From: Pseudozyma flocculosa PF-1 | Lineage: Eukaryota > Basidiomycota > Ustilaginomycetes > Ustilaginales > Ustilaginaceae | DNA length: 64,000 nt | Direction of reading: 5' to 3' | NCBI RefSeq assembly: GCF_000417875.1 | Contig: NW_006920869.1 | Coordinates: 737,759-801,758 of the forward strand | In this document: piece by piece, positions 31,678 through 41,999 of the stretch | Layout: every line of letters begins with the position of its first letter | How positions within the stretch are numbered: the first letter of the stretch is position 1 | Notes under the pieces: model-generated | What the model was told of the DNA's origin: nothing | Seen by the model: the letters and a program-made list of their open reading frames with translations, nothing else | Database searches by the model: none | Translations under genes and position numbers: made by a program

Positions 31678-32845
31678 TCACTGCTGGACGCCCCGCCGCC
31701 GAGGCAGGATGATAAACGGCCACAAGCCGGGCACCTCTTCCTGCTCCTCCATGTCGTACAGGTGGTCACCCCCTTGCTTGACCTCGACCTCCAGATCCGC
31801 ACCTCGTCGGTATCCGACCTCCTCGAGCGCATCGATCACGTGCTCCGACTGCGAGTGCGGCACCTTTGCGTCGCCGTCGCCGTACACTACCATCACCGCA
31901 ACGCGCTCGCCGCCACCCTGCTCCCGCGCGCCTGCCCACCGCCGCCGGATCAGGTGCGGCACCGAGAAGCGCTCCACGTCGTCCGGACTGCCCAGCACCA
32001 GGCTGGCAAAGTTGCCCTCCTGGCGCGCGTAGTTGTACATCTGCGCCCGCACAGGGTCAGCAGCCGGCGGCGCTTCCGTCTTGATCAGCGCCTGCTTCCC
32101 ATCGTCTGACCCCGGGTGGCATCGCGTCAGGCACCCTTGCTCCTCGAGCTGTCGACCGTCGATGGGCTTGCCGTCCACGGACCAGCTGACGGGCCTCTGC
32201 GCTTGGTAGTAGAACGGCGCCATATCGCGCTCGAGCGTGGTAATCGGGTAGATGGAAAACACCGAGCTCGCCTTGGTGCGGAGCGAGTCGGCCTGCTCGA
32301 CCAGCGACAGGCCGAGTAGCAGCGAGATCCACCCGCCCGCGCTCGACCCGCCAAGCACGTACCGCGCCGTGTCGACGTCGTTGGCCGCCGCTCCGAGGTG
32401 CTGAGCGAGCTTGTCGGCGTCGAGAAAGAAGTTGATGCAGTCGCGCACATCGTCCAGCACCTCGGAGATGGTCACTTGGGGGCATAGGCGGAAGTCAGGC
32501 GCGATCAGAGCCACGCGGTGCTTGTCGACGCCACGGACAAGGTGCTGCGGGGCGGTTGCATCGAGGGCCGTAGTGGGTCAGTCGAGCGGTCGAGGGCCAA
32601 GTCAGTCACTGCAGAGCCCGCTCCATAGCTCAGGGATCAAGAAGAAGTCGACCTACAGGAGGGATAAACTTGCGAGTGCCCTGCAGCAGACCGCCGGTAT
32701 GGACCCAGAAGACGGGAAGCAGCGGGGTGCCGAGCTCGCCTCCGCTGGGCAGGTAGACGTCGGCGGCGATGTCGGTGTCGGACCCGTCGGTGTTGCGGAA
32801 CGTCTTGAAGACGACCGTCTTGGCAGAGGCAGAGGGGGAGGCCAT
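31678..32845 (-). CDS. Alpha/beta hydrolase (HSL/lipase-3-like)
   Basis: Exons 32657-32845 and 31678-32544, joined over a 112-nt GTAGGT...CAG intron, give 351 residues. The HTGG oxyanion-hole motif (VFWVHTGGLLQG) lies at about residue 46, the nucleophile elbow GGSSAGG near residue 117, the acidic residue probably in VVYGDGDAKVP and the catalytic His in QGGDHLYDM near the C-terminus. This is the arrangement of hormone-sensitive-lipase-like esterases and arylacetamide deacetylases, so a carboxylester hydrolase is expected; the natural substrate is unknown. No signal peptide or membrane segment, so probably cytosolic. Head-to-head with the F-box-like gene. Confidence 0.85.
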
Positions 32846-33175
32846 ATCGAAAGTGGAGTGAGATTGTGGGTTTGTGTGCGATGGTGGTGGCGATGAAGGA
32901 AGGGGAACGAGGATGGCTTTTCCTGGAAAGAGGCGGACCGAAACCTCCAACTCGGGCGGGGTCCGTGCGTTGGTCGCCTGCGTTGGGTTCCGTTCCGGCT
33001 TTGACCCTGCATCCGCCCTCCACATCATCGTAACGCTGCGTTGCGGCGCCTTTTGCAACGCGGTCAGGCCACCAGCCAGGCTGACCACGCCGTCCTTGGC
33101 GTCCCACCACCACCACCACCACCACCACCACCGCCGCCATCGACACCTTTCTCTCCGCGAACACTCACGCCGGCC
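32846..33175. other. Divergent promoter with CAC microsatellite
   Basis: 330 bases shared by two head-to-head genes. A perfect CCA/CAC run of about nine units lies at 33105-33132, close to the start of the plus-strand gene. Confidence 0.6.
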
Positions 33176-34015
33176 ATGGGGCTGGAGACCACCTTCCTGT
33201 CCCCGCCCAACGCGGTGGCGCCACCGGCCTACAGCGCATCCGACTCGATGTCGTCAAGCTCGTCGGCCCGCTTCCCACCAACGGTCTGGTCGCTGATCCT
33301 TTCGCACTTCCTCTCCGTCTATCCGCCCCACGAGGGAGGGCTGAGCGCCTCGCTCTCCGACCTGCACCGCTCCGTACGCCTCGTCAACCGCACCCTGCAC
33401 GCCCTCACCACCTATGTCCTGCGCGCCCACTTCCTGCCGCAGTACGAGGCCCGCGTCGTGCCGCCCTACACCTCCTCGCCCCTCTCGCCGCGAGAGGTGA
33501 GGGTGCTCGACCACTTTATCGCCTTTCGCATCACGCTCGAGATGTGGCACTTCCAGTCCAGCCTGCTCGTGCTCGACGACAAGGGCGTAGAGGACGACCT
33601 GTTCAGGTGGCTACAGCCACAGACCCGCCTCGAAGACCTGCTGGCGCAGCACCCGTCCGCATCGCAGGTGTGGACGCAGACGGGCGTCGACTGGAACGAC
33701 CTCACCGTGTCGTACAGGGTGCGCAACGTCGCGCTCCTCTTGCCCTTCCAGAGCGGCAGCCAGCTCGACGAGTCAAAGACGACAGAATGGGACACAGCCC
33801 TGGATGACGACGACGACGCCGACCTGCATGACACTACTCGACCGGCAGCGGCGGTGAGAATCATACGCAAGGCGTTCCTGGAGATGAGGATCCCGCGCTC
33901 GCAGACGCTCGAGGCCACTGCCGAAGAGCTGCTGCGGTCGCTGAGGAAATACAGGCTGGTACGAAAGGTCCAGGGCGACGGCAGGCCTTTCTACGAGGTG
34001 GTCGGACAGGCGTAG
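33176..34015 (+). CDS. F-box-like protein, function unknown
   Basis: Single-exon frame of 279 residues from ATG 33176; the longer frame upstream runs through the CAC repeat and is rejected. Residues 25-75 (ARFPPTVWSLILSHFLSVY...LSDLHRSVRLVNRTLHALTTYVLRA) resemble an F-box with a short insert, the motif by which proteins join SCF ubiquitin ligases. The rest is an all-helical domain ending in a winged-helix-like tail (ATAEELLRSLRKYRLVRKVQG). An acidic patch (DDDDDADLHD) lies near 215. No known repeat domain for substrate recognition is visible. The stop codon is only 46 bases from the convergent SDR gene. Confidence 0.65.
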   Translation: MGLETTFLSPPNAVAPPAYSASDSMSSSSSARFPPTVWSLILSHFLSVYPPHEGGLSASLSDLHRSVRLVNRTLHALTTYVLRAHFLPQYEARVVPPYTSSPLSPREVRVLDHFIAFRITLEMWHFQSSLLVLDDKGVEDDLFRWLQPQTRLEDLLAQHPSASQVWTQTGVDWNDLTVSYRVRNVALLLPFQSGSQLDESKTTEWDTALDDDDDADLHDTTRPAAAVRIIRKAFLEMRIPRSQTLEATAEELLRSLRKYRLVRKVQGDGRPFYEVVGQA

Positions 34016-34061
34016 GAGCAATCCAACATCATCATCCGCGATCATCCTCTTGGCCCCCATT

Positions 34062-35223
34062 TCAGCGGGCCTTGTGCATCGCGTCGAAGCTCGTGTTGGC
34101 GCCCGACATCCACTGGACCGCGTCGGCGCCCCAGCTGGGCAGCACCGCCAGGCCCTCTGTCCAGTTGGCGTACCAGGGCAGGGCGATGGTCCCCTCGCGC
34201 CTCGCATCGATGGCCTCGACGATGCGCTCGGCGACGTGCTCAGGCTCGATCGACGGGGCGAGGAACCTGGCGAGCGGGTTAAAGTAGATGCCCGCAAACA
34301 GCCGGGTGCGCACGTGGCCGAGGATGACGAGGGTGGTGCGTATCCGGTGGGTGCGGTGGTGGGAGCGGATCTCGTAGCGCAGCGCCCGGTGCAGCCCGAC
34401 GAGGCCGTGCTTGGAGGCGCAGTAGTCGACCATCTTTGAGATGCCGACGTGGCCCATGATGGACGAGACCGACACAATGTGGCACGCCCTGCCCGCCTCG
34501 GCCGCCGCGAGCATGCCCGGCAGCAGCGACTGGATGAGCCAGAGGGGTGAGGCGAGGTTGACGTTGAGCAGCTTGGTGACCTCGGCCGCGCTGCACTCGA
34601 CGAGCGGGCGCGAGTTTGTGATGCCGGCGTTGTTGATGAGGATGGTGGGGTCGCCGTGGAGCGCCCTGATCGACTTGACGACCTTGGTAAGGGCGTCGAG
34701 CGACGCTACGTCGCAGATGTACGGGTGGATGTTGGGCGTGATGTCGTCGAGCTCGGTCTGGGCCGGCGCGGCGGCGCCGAGCGAGGCATAGTCGGCCTTT
34801 TGGATGTCGAGCGTGACGACTTTTGCGCCGCGCCGGGCGAGCTTGAGGGCGAGGTGTGCGCCGATGCCGGTTGCGCCGCCAGTGACGACCACCAGCTCGC
34901 GCTTCCACTGCGAGGCCTGGATCCGCGGCAGCCTAGGGTGGTTGGTCCATGCCGCCGAGGACCACGTCAAGGTCCAGCCAAGCAGGATTAGGCACGGCAA
35001 CGCGAGCAGGTGGCGGTATTCGGCCACGAGGTGCGGTGAGAGAGCCTCGCATGCCAGCCACGCGATTGCCAGCAGCGGATCTATGATGCGACGAGGCAGG
35101 CGAGCGCGTGGGCGAAGGATGGTCAGCGAGGGTGGACAGACAGACGAGCGACGAGGCGAGGTTGCAAGGCTCACTGAAGACGGTCCACTTGGAGAGGGCG
35201 ACAAACGTGTCCACGGCGACCAT
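34062..35223 (-). CDS. Membrane-anchored short-chain dehydrogenase/reductase (SDR16C/retinol-dehydrogenase type)
   Basis: Exons 35175-35223 and 34062-35080 with a 94-nt GTGAGC...TAG intron give 355 residues. The short first exon (MVAVDTFVALSKWTVF) joins into PLLAIAWLACEAL and LALPCLILLGWTLTW, giving two hydrophobic N-terminal segments typical of lipid-droplet or ER SDRs. The NADP-binding motif TGGATGIG is at about 77-84, NNAG follows near 162, and the catalytic Ser, YxxxK (YCASK) come next in order. The family reduces or oxidises long-chain ketones, retinoids or sterols; the substrate cannot be assigned. Frame and TM content support the exon join. Confidence 0.87.
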
Positions 35224-36491
35224 GATGCGGTTGCCTATAGCCAGCGGGAACGGCGTGGGAGACGGAACGGATGCAGAGGGGCTGAGGGGGGAGACGAGGT
35301 GATGGTGGCAGAGACAAGACAAGAGCAGAGGTGTTGGTTTCGGTCTCGGCCTTGAGTCTATTCTTGCCCCCCCGTCATCCAAGCCCGCGGTCCGGTTCTC
35401 TTCTTGGCACACGGCCAAAGCGGCTGCGTGAAACCCGGCTTGGTCCAGATTGAGAGGACCCTGAATCTGGCCCCTGGTCTCGCTCGCAGCCTCTTCTGCC
35501 CCCTAGCTTTGCCCCGGTGACGACGCCGTCACCGTCAACCCGTCCACCGCCGTCTATCTATTTCGGGCGCAATCGCAACATGTGACGTCAAACACCGCCT
35601 CGTTGTGTGTCTTGCCTTGCTTGCTTGCTTGCTCGTGTTCCTGCCTCCAGCAAGGTCCAGACTCACGACTCTTTCTGCGCTTTAACCTTGGCTTGGCTGA
35701 CAAGAGACAGGGGCTGAGACGCCTATATAACCGCCCATCCACGCCGCCCTTGTCTTCGCCATCGTCACCACCCTCCCTCATCCATCCCATACCCCTCCGT
35801 CCATCGCCGGACAAACGACAGCACCAACCACAAGCCCAATCCCTTGAAATCAACTCCCAGAACCGAAAGGAACTTCAAACAATGCCGTCCGTCCACGTAG
35901 CGCACCGTATGCACCAATACACATTAATTCCTCGGGTCCTATATCTCAGGCGTTGGGGGATCAAGCGATGGTCACTCGCATTCGGAAAGAGTGGCCGTGT
36001 GCAGGTCAGCTAGGCCTGGACATCGCCGACCTTCTTCGGAATGCACCTGAATACCTTTAGGTGAGTCTTCTTTCTCCCAGAGACGACTTCGAGACGCGGT
36101 CGAGAGGTGCAGTCACGCTGACGTCCTCAGCTCCCTCTATGCCCCGTCCGCAGCTTCGTTGGCCCTTGTCCTGCCATGGATGACCATACACGCATCATCC
36201 CGGCACCTCAGTCGGTCTTCACGTTGCTCCAGATGTAAATTTCCTCATGTAAATTTCCTCGCCGCGGTCCTCATCATACCCAACGCAGTCGCCGCCAGGT
36301 CTCGATCATGAATCGCACCATCTGCCACACGCACACATCGACTGCGAACGCTTGTGCATCGAAAGCGGAGCCCATTGCATTCATTCAGGCTATGTGCGGT
36401 TCTACACGACAAAGGACAAGCGGGGGCCTCCGGCAATTGGGCCACGCTCATGCTTGCCCTGCACTGCCGTGTCTCGCGCGCGACGACGACA
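35224..36491. other. Intergenic region with a strong TATA box and a possible small gene
   Basis: Holds the SDR leader, a TATATAA at 35724-35730 and a long C/A-rich leader to an ATG at 35882. Apart from the candidate described separately, nothing else is recognisable. Confidence 0.45.
35882..36062 (+). other. Candidate small spliced transcript, coding status unclear
   Basis: ATG 35882 follows a TATATAA box by about 150 bases and a leader poor in G, with AAACAATG context, all typical of expressed fungal genes. Plausible splice signals follow: donor GTATGC at about 35909 with acceptor CTCAG at about 35951, donor GTCAGC at 36006 and acceptor TTTAG at about 36060, which is immediately followed by another donor, GTGAGT. 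Unspliced, the frame gives 43 residues ending at 36013; with both introns removed only about 27 residues are encoded. No similarity recognised. It could be a small peptide gene, a leader with further exons, or a non-coding RNA. Confidence 0.25.
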
Positions 36492-38864
36492 TCAAGGCAG
36501 CTTCCAGACGGCGACGTCGGCGGGGGCGACCTTGCCGTCGGCGCCGCCCAGGACGAGCTCTGCGCCCTCGGGCGTGGCGGGGAGCTCGACGGCCTCGGGA
36601 CCGTAGTTGAGGGCCCACAGGGCCTTTCCGCTGCGGACGAGGCGGAGGTCCTTTCCGAGCTCGGCGTCCTTGGCCACTTCGGTGCCCAGCAGCGTCTTGA
36701 GGCCGAGCGACTTGGCGGCGTCGGCAAAGTACGAGATGAGGAACTCGACGGGCGTGTAGGCGCCAATGTAGTGGGTCGTCTTTTTGCCGTCGTCGTGGGC
36801 GCACGTGATGGGCTTGCCGTCGCGGTAGCCGTGGTAGGCGGCGCCCTGGTCGGCCGCGACGCTCGCCTGGCGGCTGCCGCGCGAGCACTGGATCCACTCG
36901 GACCAGCCCGAGATGTTGTACTGCTCGCCCGCGTAGGAAATCATGTCGCCAAAGCCCGGCTTGGTCGTCTCGACGCGCGTCACGACCATCGGCAGCGCCT
37001 CGCGCACAGCGCCCGCGGCCGGGATCAGGCCGTCGGGGATGTCGAGCGTGGCCACCTTGCTCGCCGAGCGCGGCCCAAACACGGCGGTGCCGTTGAACTT
37101 GCTGAACGACTTGTCAAACTCGTCGTGGACGATGGGCATCGTGGGCACCGCCACCATCTTGTAGCCGTCGAGCTTGGTGTACGGCCCGATGACGTCGACC
37201 GACAGGCCGAGGCGGCGCAGCGCAGAGTACCAGTTGTAGACGAGCGAGTTGTAGTACATCGACGGGTTGGTGAACGTGTTCGAGTTCGTGTCCCAGGTTC
37301 CCGACTGGGGCTCGACCTCGAGCAGCCACTGGGCCTTGTAGTCCCACACGAGGGCCACGTCGGCCTGGGGCTCTTCGGCAAAGACGGGCGCCTGCGACTT
37401 GTTGCTGCCGCCCTCCTTGGCCTCGCCCTCGGTCAGGCCCGACTTCTGCAGCGCCGGCAGGTCCTCGTTGACAATCTTCTGCTGCTCGAAGAAGAGGACG
37501 TCGGGCTCGTTGTTGCGCAGGTTGAAGGCGGCGTGCATCTGCTCCTGCGCGTACGGCACCTCGCGCCATCGGAAGTAGTTGACCATGGTTCCCGAGTGGG
37601 CCAGGATCTCGTGGGCCCACATTCGCGGCATGCCGTCGCGCGGGGAAGGATTAAAAGGAGCCCAGTTGACGGGACCTGGCTGTTGCTCCATTATACCCCA
37701 GGGGCCGGCCGTCTTGTTGTAGGCGGCGCCGCTGATGCCGCGGTAGAGGTTGTGCATGAGCGACTGCGAGTCGGGCATGCCGGTGCGTCCGTATCGCAGC
37801 TTGTCATCGTCGCTGATCCAAGAGAACTGCTCGGTGTTGCCGAGCGGGTACGAGTCCCAGGTGGCGAGGTCCATGCCGATCGACTTGGCGAACTTGTAGT
37901 GGTCAAAGTCGTTGTAGTAGCCCATGAAGTTGGTCGTGATGAATCGGTCGCTGTGCTGGCGGATGATGTCGGTCTGCTCCTTTGCAAACTCGATGACCAT
38001 GTCCGAGCTAAAGTCGTAGAAGTCGAGGCGGTGGGCGGGCGTGCTCTCCGTGACCTCGAGCAGGGGCACCTTGATCTGGTCAAACGACTGGTAGTCCTGC
38101 GACCAGAAGACGCGGCCCTGCCTCTGGTTGAAGAGGGTGATGTTGTGGTTGTACTTGTCTTGCAGCCAGCCCTGGAAGCGCTTCTCGGCGTGCTTGTCGT
38201 AGGTGCGCGTGGTGCCGTGGCAGCCAAACTCGTTGTCGAGCTGCCAGCCGACGACGTGCTCGTTGTTGCCGTAGCGCTTGGCGAGCGCCGTCGTGATCCG
38301 CTTGCTCAGCATGCGGTAGTCGGGCGCCGAGAACGAGTAGTGTCGGCGGCTGCCGAACCTGCGCTCGCGGCCCTGGGTGTCGGCGCCGAGGATGTCGTAG
38401 TTGCGCACGGCCCAGATGGGCGGCGTGGCCGTCGGGGTGCCGAGGATGACCTTGAGGCCCTTGGACCCGAGCACCTCGATGGAGCGGTCGAGGGTCGAGA
38501 AGTCGTACTTGCCCTCCTCGGGCTCGAGGATGGCCCAGTCAAATTCGTTGATCCGGACGTACGACAGGCTGGCGTTGGCCATGCGCTCGGCGTCGCTCTC
38601 CCACAGGAACTCGGGCCACTGGTTGGGGTAGTAGTCGGTGGCAAAGTGGAAACCCTGGGGCCATCGGCGCTTCTCAGGCGACTTGGAGCCGGTAAAAGTG
38701 ATCTCGGTGGTCGGGTCCGTGTCTGGGACGATGACTTCGCGCTCAAAGAGCGAGGCCGAGTCGAGCTGGTTGTCGAAGCCGAGGCTGCTGGGCAGCGCCT
38801 GGACCAGGCTGGGCAGCACCGCCACGAGCGCGGCAAGCTGTTGCCACTTTCCTTGCAGCAACAT
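36492..38864 (-). CDS. Secreted GH42 beta-galactosidase
   Basis: Single-exon frame of 790 residues; ATG 38864 is used because the ORF's first codon is TTG. A signal peptide (MLLQGKWQQLAALVAVLPSLVQA) precedes the mature enzyme. The GH42 fold is clear: DYYPNQWPEFLWESDAERM, VRINEFDW, LGTPTATPPIWAVRNY, FGSRRHYSFSAPDYR and WQLDNEFGCHG. The acid/base Glu is E212 (in DNEFG) and the nucleophile E393 (in WGIMEQQPGPVNW). A beta-galactosidase trimerisation-type domain and a C-terminal beta domain follow (GAYTPVEFLISYFADAAKSLG). It should release galactose from galactosides outside the cell. GH42 is mainly bacterial, so its presence here may reflect old transfer; the codon use matches the neighbours. A TTATATA element lies 121 bases upstream. 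Confidence 0.93.
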   Translation of the reverse strand: MLLQGKWQQLAALVAVLPSLVQALPSSLGFDNQLDSASLFEREVIVPDTDPTTEITFTGSKSPEKRRWPQGFHFATDYYPNQWPEFLWESDAERMANASLSYVRINEFDWAILEPEEGKYDFSTLDRSIEVLGSKGLKVILGTPTATPPIWAVRNYDILGADTQGRERRFGSRRHYSFSAPDYRMLSKRITTALAKRYGNNEHVVGWQLDNEFGCHGTTRTYDKHAEKRFQGWLQDKYNHNITLFNQRQGRVFWSQDYQSFDQIKVPLLEVTESTPAHRLDFYDFSSDMVIEFAKEQTDIIRQHSDRFITTNFMGYYNDFDHYKFAKSIGMDLATWDSYPLGNTEQFSWISDDDKLRYGRTGMPDSQSLMHNLYRGISGAAYNKTAGPWGIMEQQPGPVNWAPFNPSPRDGMPRMWAHEILAHSGTMVNYFRWREVPYAQEQMHAAFNLRNNEPDVLFFEQQKIVNEDLPALQKSGLTEGEAKEGGSNKSQAPVFAEEPQADVALVWDYKAQWLLEVEPQSGTWDTNSNTFTNPSMYYNSLVYNWYSALRRLGLSVDVIGPYTKLDGYKMVAVPTMPIVHDEFDKSFSKFNGTAVFGPRSASKVATLDIPDGLIPAAGAVREALPMVVTRVETTKPGFGDMISYAGEQYNISGWSEWIQCSRGSRQASVAADQGAAYHGYRDGKPITCAHDDGKKTTHYIGAYTPVEFLISYFADAAKSLGLKTLLGTEVAKDAELGKDLRLVRSGKALWALNYGPEAVELPATPEGAELVLGGADGKVAPADVAVWKLP

Positions 38865-40976
38865 GGTCGTCAAGAGCGGCGCGGGAGGGGAAGGGATGAA
38901 GGGGGGGTAAGGGAAGACGAGGAGGAGGAGGAATCCAGCGGGGGGTGGCGTGTCGAGTCGACAATACCTGCGCCGAAGTCGAGCTTATATACCTTTGGCC
39001 GCCTTCATATCGCAGTGGGGTTCCGGACCGGTGCCGCTTGGCCGGTTGACCGATGAGGGGATGATGTGGGGGTCCTCGTGGCAGCTCGTCTGCCACGCCG
39101 CTCGTGGCCGTACCGGTAGTTACCTGGCAACAAAGAGGAGCTAGTCCTGCGGCACAGAGCCGGCTCGAGGCTGGGGGTGACGAAGCCTGCGAGGTCGGCT
39201 GCGCCTACCATCCATCGCAAGACGCATGCGAGACGGTGGCCCGCGTCGGTTGACCCAGCCTGTGCCGGCCAAGGACACAGGGACAATGTACCGGTGCCCG
39301 TGCTGTTGCGCCGCAACGTCGGTACTGTAGCCAACGATGCGCCCTCTTGCGTGCCGGTATGCTTGCTCTGCTCTGCTCGAGGCGTCGCCCGTCTCGCCGT
39401 CGACGGCCAAACTCTCTGTACGGTATGCGCTGCATGGACAGTTGGCCAGGCAGAGGCCCATCACGCCCGCGTGTGTCCCTCGGTCTTCCTTGCTTGCTTG
39501 TCGACCTTTGCCGATCCCTGGACCTCGCCTAGGCATCGCAGAGGGCGCTAGCAGACGCCCATGCTTCCAAGACGGAAGAGAGATTGCCGATGGTGGGTTT
39601 AGGCGGTAATTGACCGGAATGCTCCAGCCCACCTCTAGTCTTTCGCTGCTCAACCCGGCTGACCGTTGCAGCACGACGACTTTCCCCCTGAGCGTCGTCG
39701 ACACAAAGGCGCTGGAGGGCAAGAGAAGAATGGATGGTGCCACGTTCGGAGTGGCAGGTTTTGCGGGGAAGAGGCAGGTCGAAGACGTCCATCTGCTGTG
39801 ACGGGGTGAGCGGTCGACGCCCCCATCCATCACGGTGCAGCCAAGCGTCGAACGACGTGCATCTGCGGTGCGGCGGCACAGATGCGTCGGTGCAAAACCT
39901 CCGGTGGCTCCGGTGGCTCCGGTCCACCAGCCTGCCTGCCTGCCCGCCTGCTGGGCCCCGCCGATTCGAAGCTCGCTCAAAAGAAGAAAAGCTTCCGATG
40001 CCGCATCCGTTTTTGTGGGGGGCAGCCCTCGCGCCGCCTCTCGTCGGACCAAGGCCAGGCCAGGCAGGCCCGGCGAGGCGTACGGTGGCACGACCGAAGA
40101 TGCACCGGCATTCAGGTGTCCCCGGACCCCACGCTCGCTCGTTCGCTCGCCCGCTGCGCTGCTCTGGCCCTCGTTCGCTTGCGCTCGCCTAGGCAAACTA
40201 CCGCGGCCCAGGAGGATGCGCACATCGACCTAGCTTTCCTCCCTTGCCTCTGGCCCGCGAAACGGCGAAGAGAGCATGGCAACAGCCGACATGGCGGCTC
40301 GCTGAGTTCTCCGAGATGGTGCGGTAAGCCAGCAGCAGCAGGCAGCACATCAACATCGTCGCTGTCTCGGGCGGCGAGATCGCCGAGTAGTGTCACCTTG
40401 GCCTCTGCGGCGCTGTCTCTTCGCCGGTCAACAATCGTAGGTACCGGTCCGATGCTTGTCCGAGGCCGTAGTCGCGCGGTGGCTGGTCCCGCTGGGTCGC
40501 TGCTCCGCCTTCTCCGCACAGCTCAACGGCCCCAATTCTGGCCACGAGGGCATGTCGATCTTGCTTGGTGCGTTGCGGGGTGAGAGCATGGTTCAGGAGA
40601 CGGCCGTTAGGTACTGTAGGTGGATTGAGTACAAGCCTAGCGCTCCGGCGCTCGTTGGCTGCCGGTGCTTGGCAGCACCAATCCGAAAGTCTTGCCTGGA
40701 CGACAGGTCGCCACTACTGCAGTGCTAGGCAGAGCTGCGCTCGTCGATTCAAAGCTCGAGAGGTCGCGGATCCTCGTTACCATGTCGGGCTGGCCACGTC
40801 GAGCCCTTCCCACGCAGGAGGCAGCACGAGGCGGAGCCGCCTTCCCTCACATAAGAAAGGCTTGGCAAGCCGCGGTCAGCGGATCAGCCGACCTGGTCAT
40901 GGGCCAGGTGGCGATCTGTAAGTACGGATGTCTGGGAGGAAGTGACGGCCATCTCGTCTTCCTGCCCAGGTGAGCC
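38865..40976. other. Long intergenic region
   Basis: 2.1 kb without a supported gene; includes the GH42 promoter (TATA at 38985-38991), a GCCTGCCTGCCTGCC run at 39928-39942 and GGCCAGGCCAGGCAGGCC at 40053-40070. ORFs of 60-360 codons exist but have no family resemblance and mixed composition. Confidence 0.45.
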
Positions 40977-41999
40977 TCAGGACAGGCGTGGCCTTTTCAT
41001 CAGAGCAGATGGCTCCACCGTGTCCGGCACATCGTGCGTCCGCGGAGAGGCCGCCTGGGGCGGGCCAAGTCCATGCCTAGCATCTTCTTCGCCCAACGTC
41101 GAGCCGCCCTTCCTGAAGCTCGCTGGCGGCGGGCTGGACAGCCGCATCTCAAAGATGAGGATGTCGCGCCACCTGCCCCTTTCCGGCCCGTCGACCATCC
41201 TGCCGACCCTGCGGCGCATTCCGACCTGTACAAAGTCGTGGCGCAAGAGGAGGCGGATGGCTGCCTCGTTCTCGGGGAAGACGGTGGCCTGCAGCGTCGA
41301 CCAGCGCGCATCGAGCTTGAGGGCATCGAGGAGCGCCTGTACGAGCTGGGTGGCGATGCCCTTGCCCCGCTCGTCCTCGGCGACAAAGACGAGGAACTCG
41401 AGCACGCCACCGGCAATGTCTTCGGCCAGCGCAGATGATGGGCTCGGCGGCAGCACGGGCGAGGCTCGCGAGTTGAGCGGCCGATCGAGCCCGAGTCCGA
41501 GCGAGAGGGCGGGAAAGGGGGCAAAGGTGGCGATCCAGCCTGCTGCGCTGTTGTAGCGGTAGTGCACGGCGATGTAGCGGTAGGGGCGCAGCATGGACGA
41601 GTCAAACTGCTGCCAACTCGGCGGCGTCGTCGTCGTCAGGGCCGCATTGCCGGTAGCCAGGCCCTGGGCATAGATGCGAGACCAGGTGGCGGAGCGGATC
41701 TCGGTGAGGGTGAGGATGTTGTGAGGGTGAGCGGCGGTGGGAGCAGCATGCGCGTTGCCAGGAGATGCGGCTGTGCCGGCTGTGCTGACTGGGCTGACGG
41801 CGCTGACAGTGGTGGAGGCGATGGTGATGGCGGGAGATGGGGCGGATGGCACGCTCGAGGCGGCGCCGGGGGTGAAGGACGCTGCTGCCTGGGCTGGATC
41901 CGGGGCCGTGGCTACATCCGAGGGAGCAGGCGACGGTCTGACCTCGGTTGTGGCCACGGTTGGTGACGAGGCAGAGGCGGGGGAGTTGTCGTCAGCCAT
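40977..41999 (-). CDS. PAT-like GNAT acetyltransferase
   Basis: Single-exon frame of 340 residues. Residues 1-95 are Ala/Ser/Thr/Pro-rich and disordered. The GNAT domain begins at TLTEIRSATWSRIYAQGLATGNA, followed by TTPPSWQQFD and AAGWIATFAPF, which follow the phosphinothricin/methionine-sulfoximine acetyltransferase pattern. Acetyl-CoA motif A is LEFLVFVAEDERGKGIATQLVQALLDAL and the C-terminal part is NEAAIRLLLRHDFVQVGMRRRVGRM. A proline/serine insert (NSRASPVLPPSPSSALAED) interrupts the domain before motif A. It acetylates an amino group of a small molecule; the substrate is unknown. Head-to-head with the next gene. Confidence 0.82.
   Translation of the reverse strand: MADDNSPASASSPTVATTEVRPSPAPSDVATAPDPAQAAASFTPGAASSVPSAPSPAITIASTTVSAVSPVSTAGTAASPGNAHAAPTAAHPHNILTLTEIRSATWSRIYAQGLATGNAALTTTTPPSWQQFDSSMLRPYRYIAVHYRYNSAAGWIATFAPFPALSLGLGLDRPLNSRASPVLPPSPSSALAEDIAGGVLEFLVFVAEDERGKGIATQLVQALLDALKLDARWSTLQATVFPENEAAIRLLLRHDFVQVGMRRRVGRMVDGPERGRWRDILIFEMRLSSPPPASFRKGGSTLGEEDARHGLGPPQAASPRTHDVPDTVEPSALMKRPRLS

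Noticed and set aside
36354..39056. 900-codon plus-strand ORF opposite the GH42 gene
   Set aside because: It is antisense to a clearly conserved enzyme. Its product is rich in Arg/Leu/Val/Gly/Asp, as expected when a GC3-biased gene is read on the other strand, and it has no family resemblance.
39141..40223. 360-codon minus-strand ORF between GH42 and the GNAT gene
   Set aside because: Composition is mixed, it begins near simple repeats, no conserved motif is present and no promoter or splice pattern supports it.
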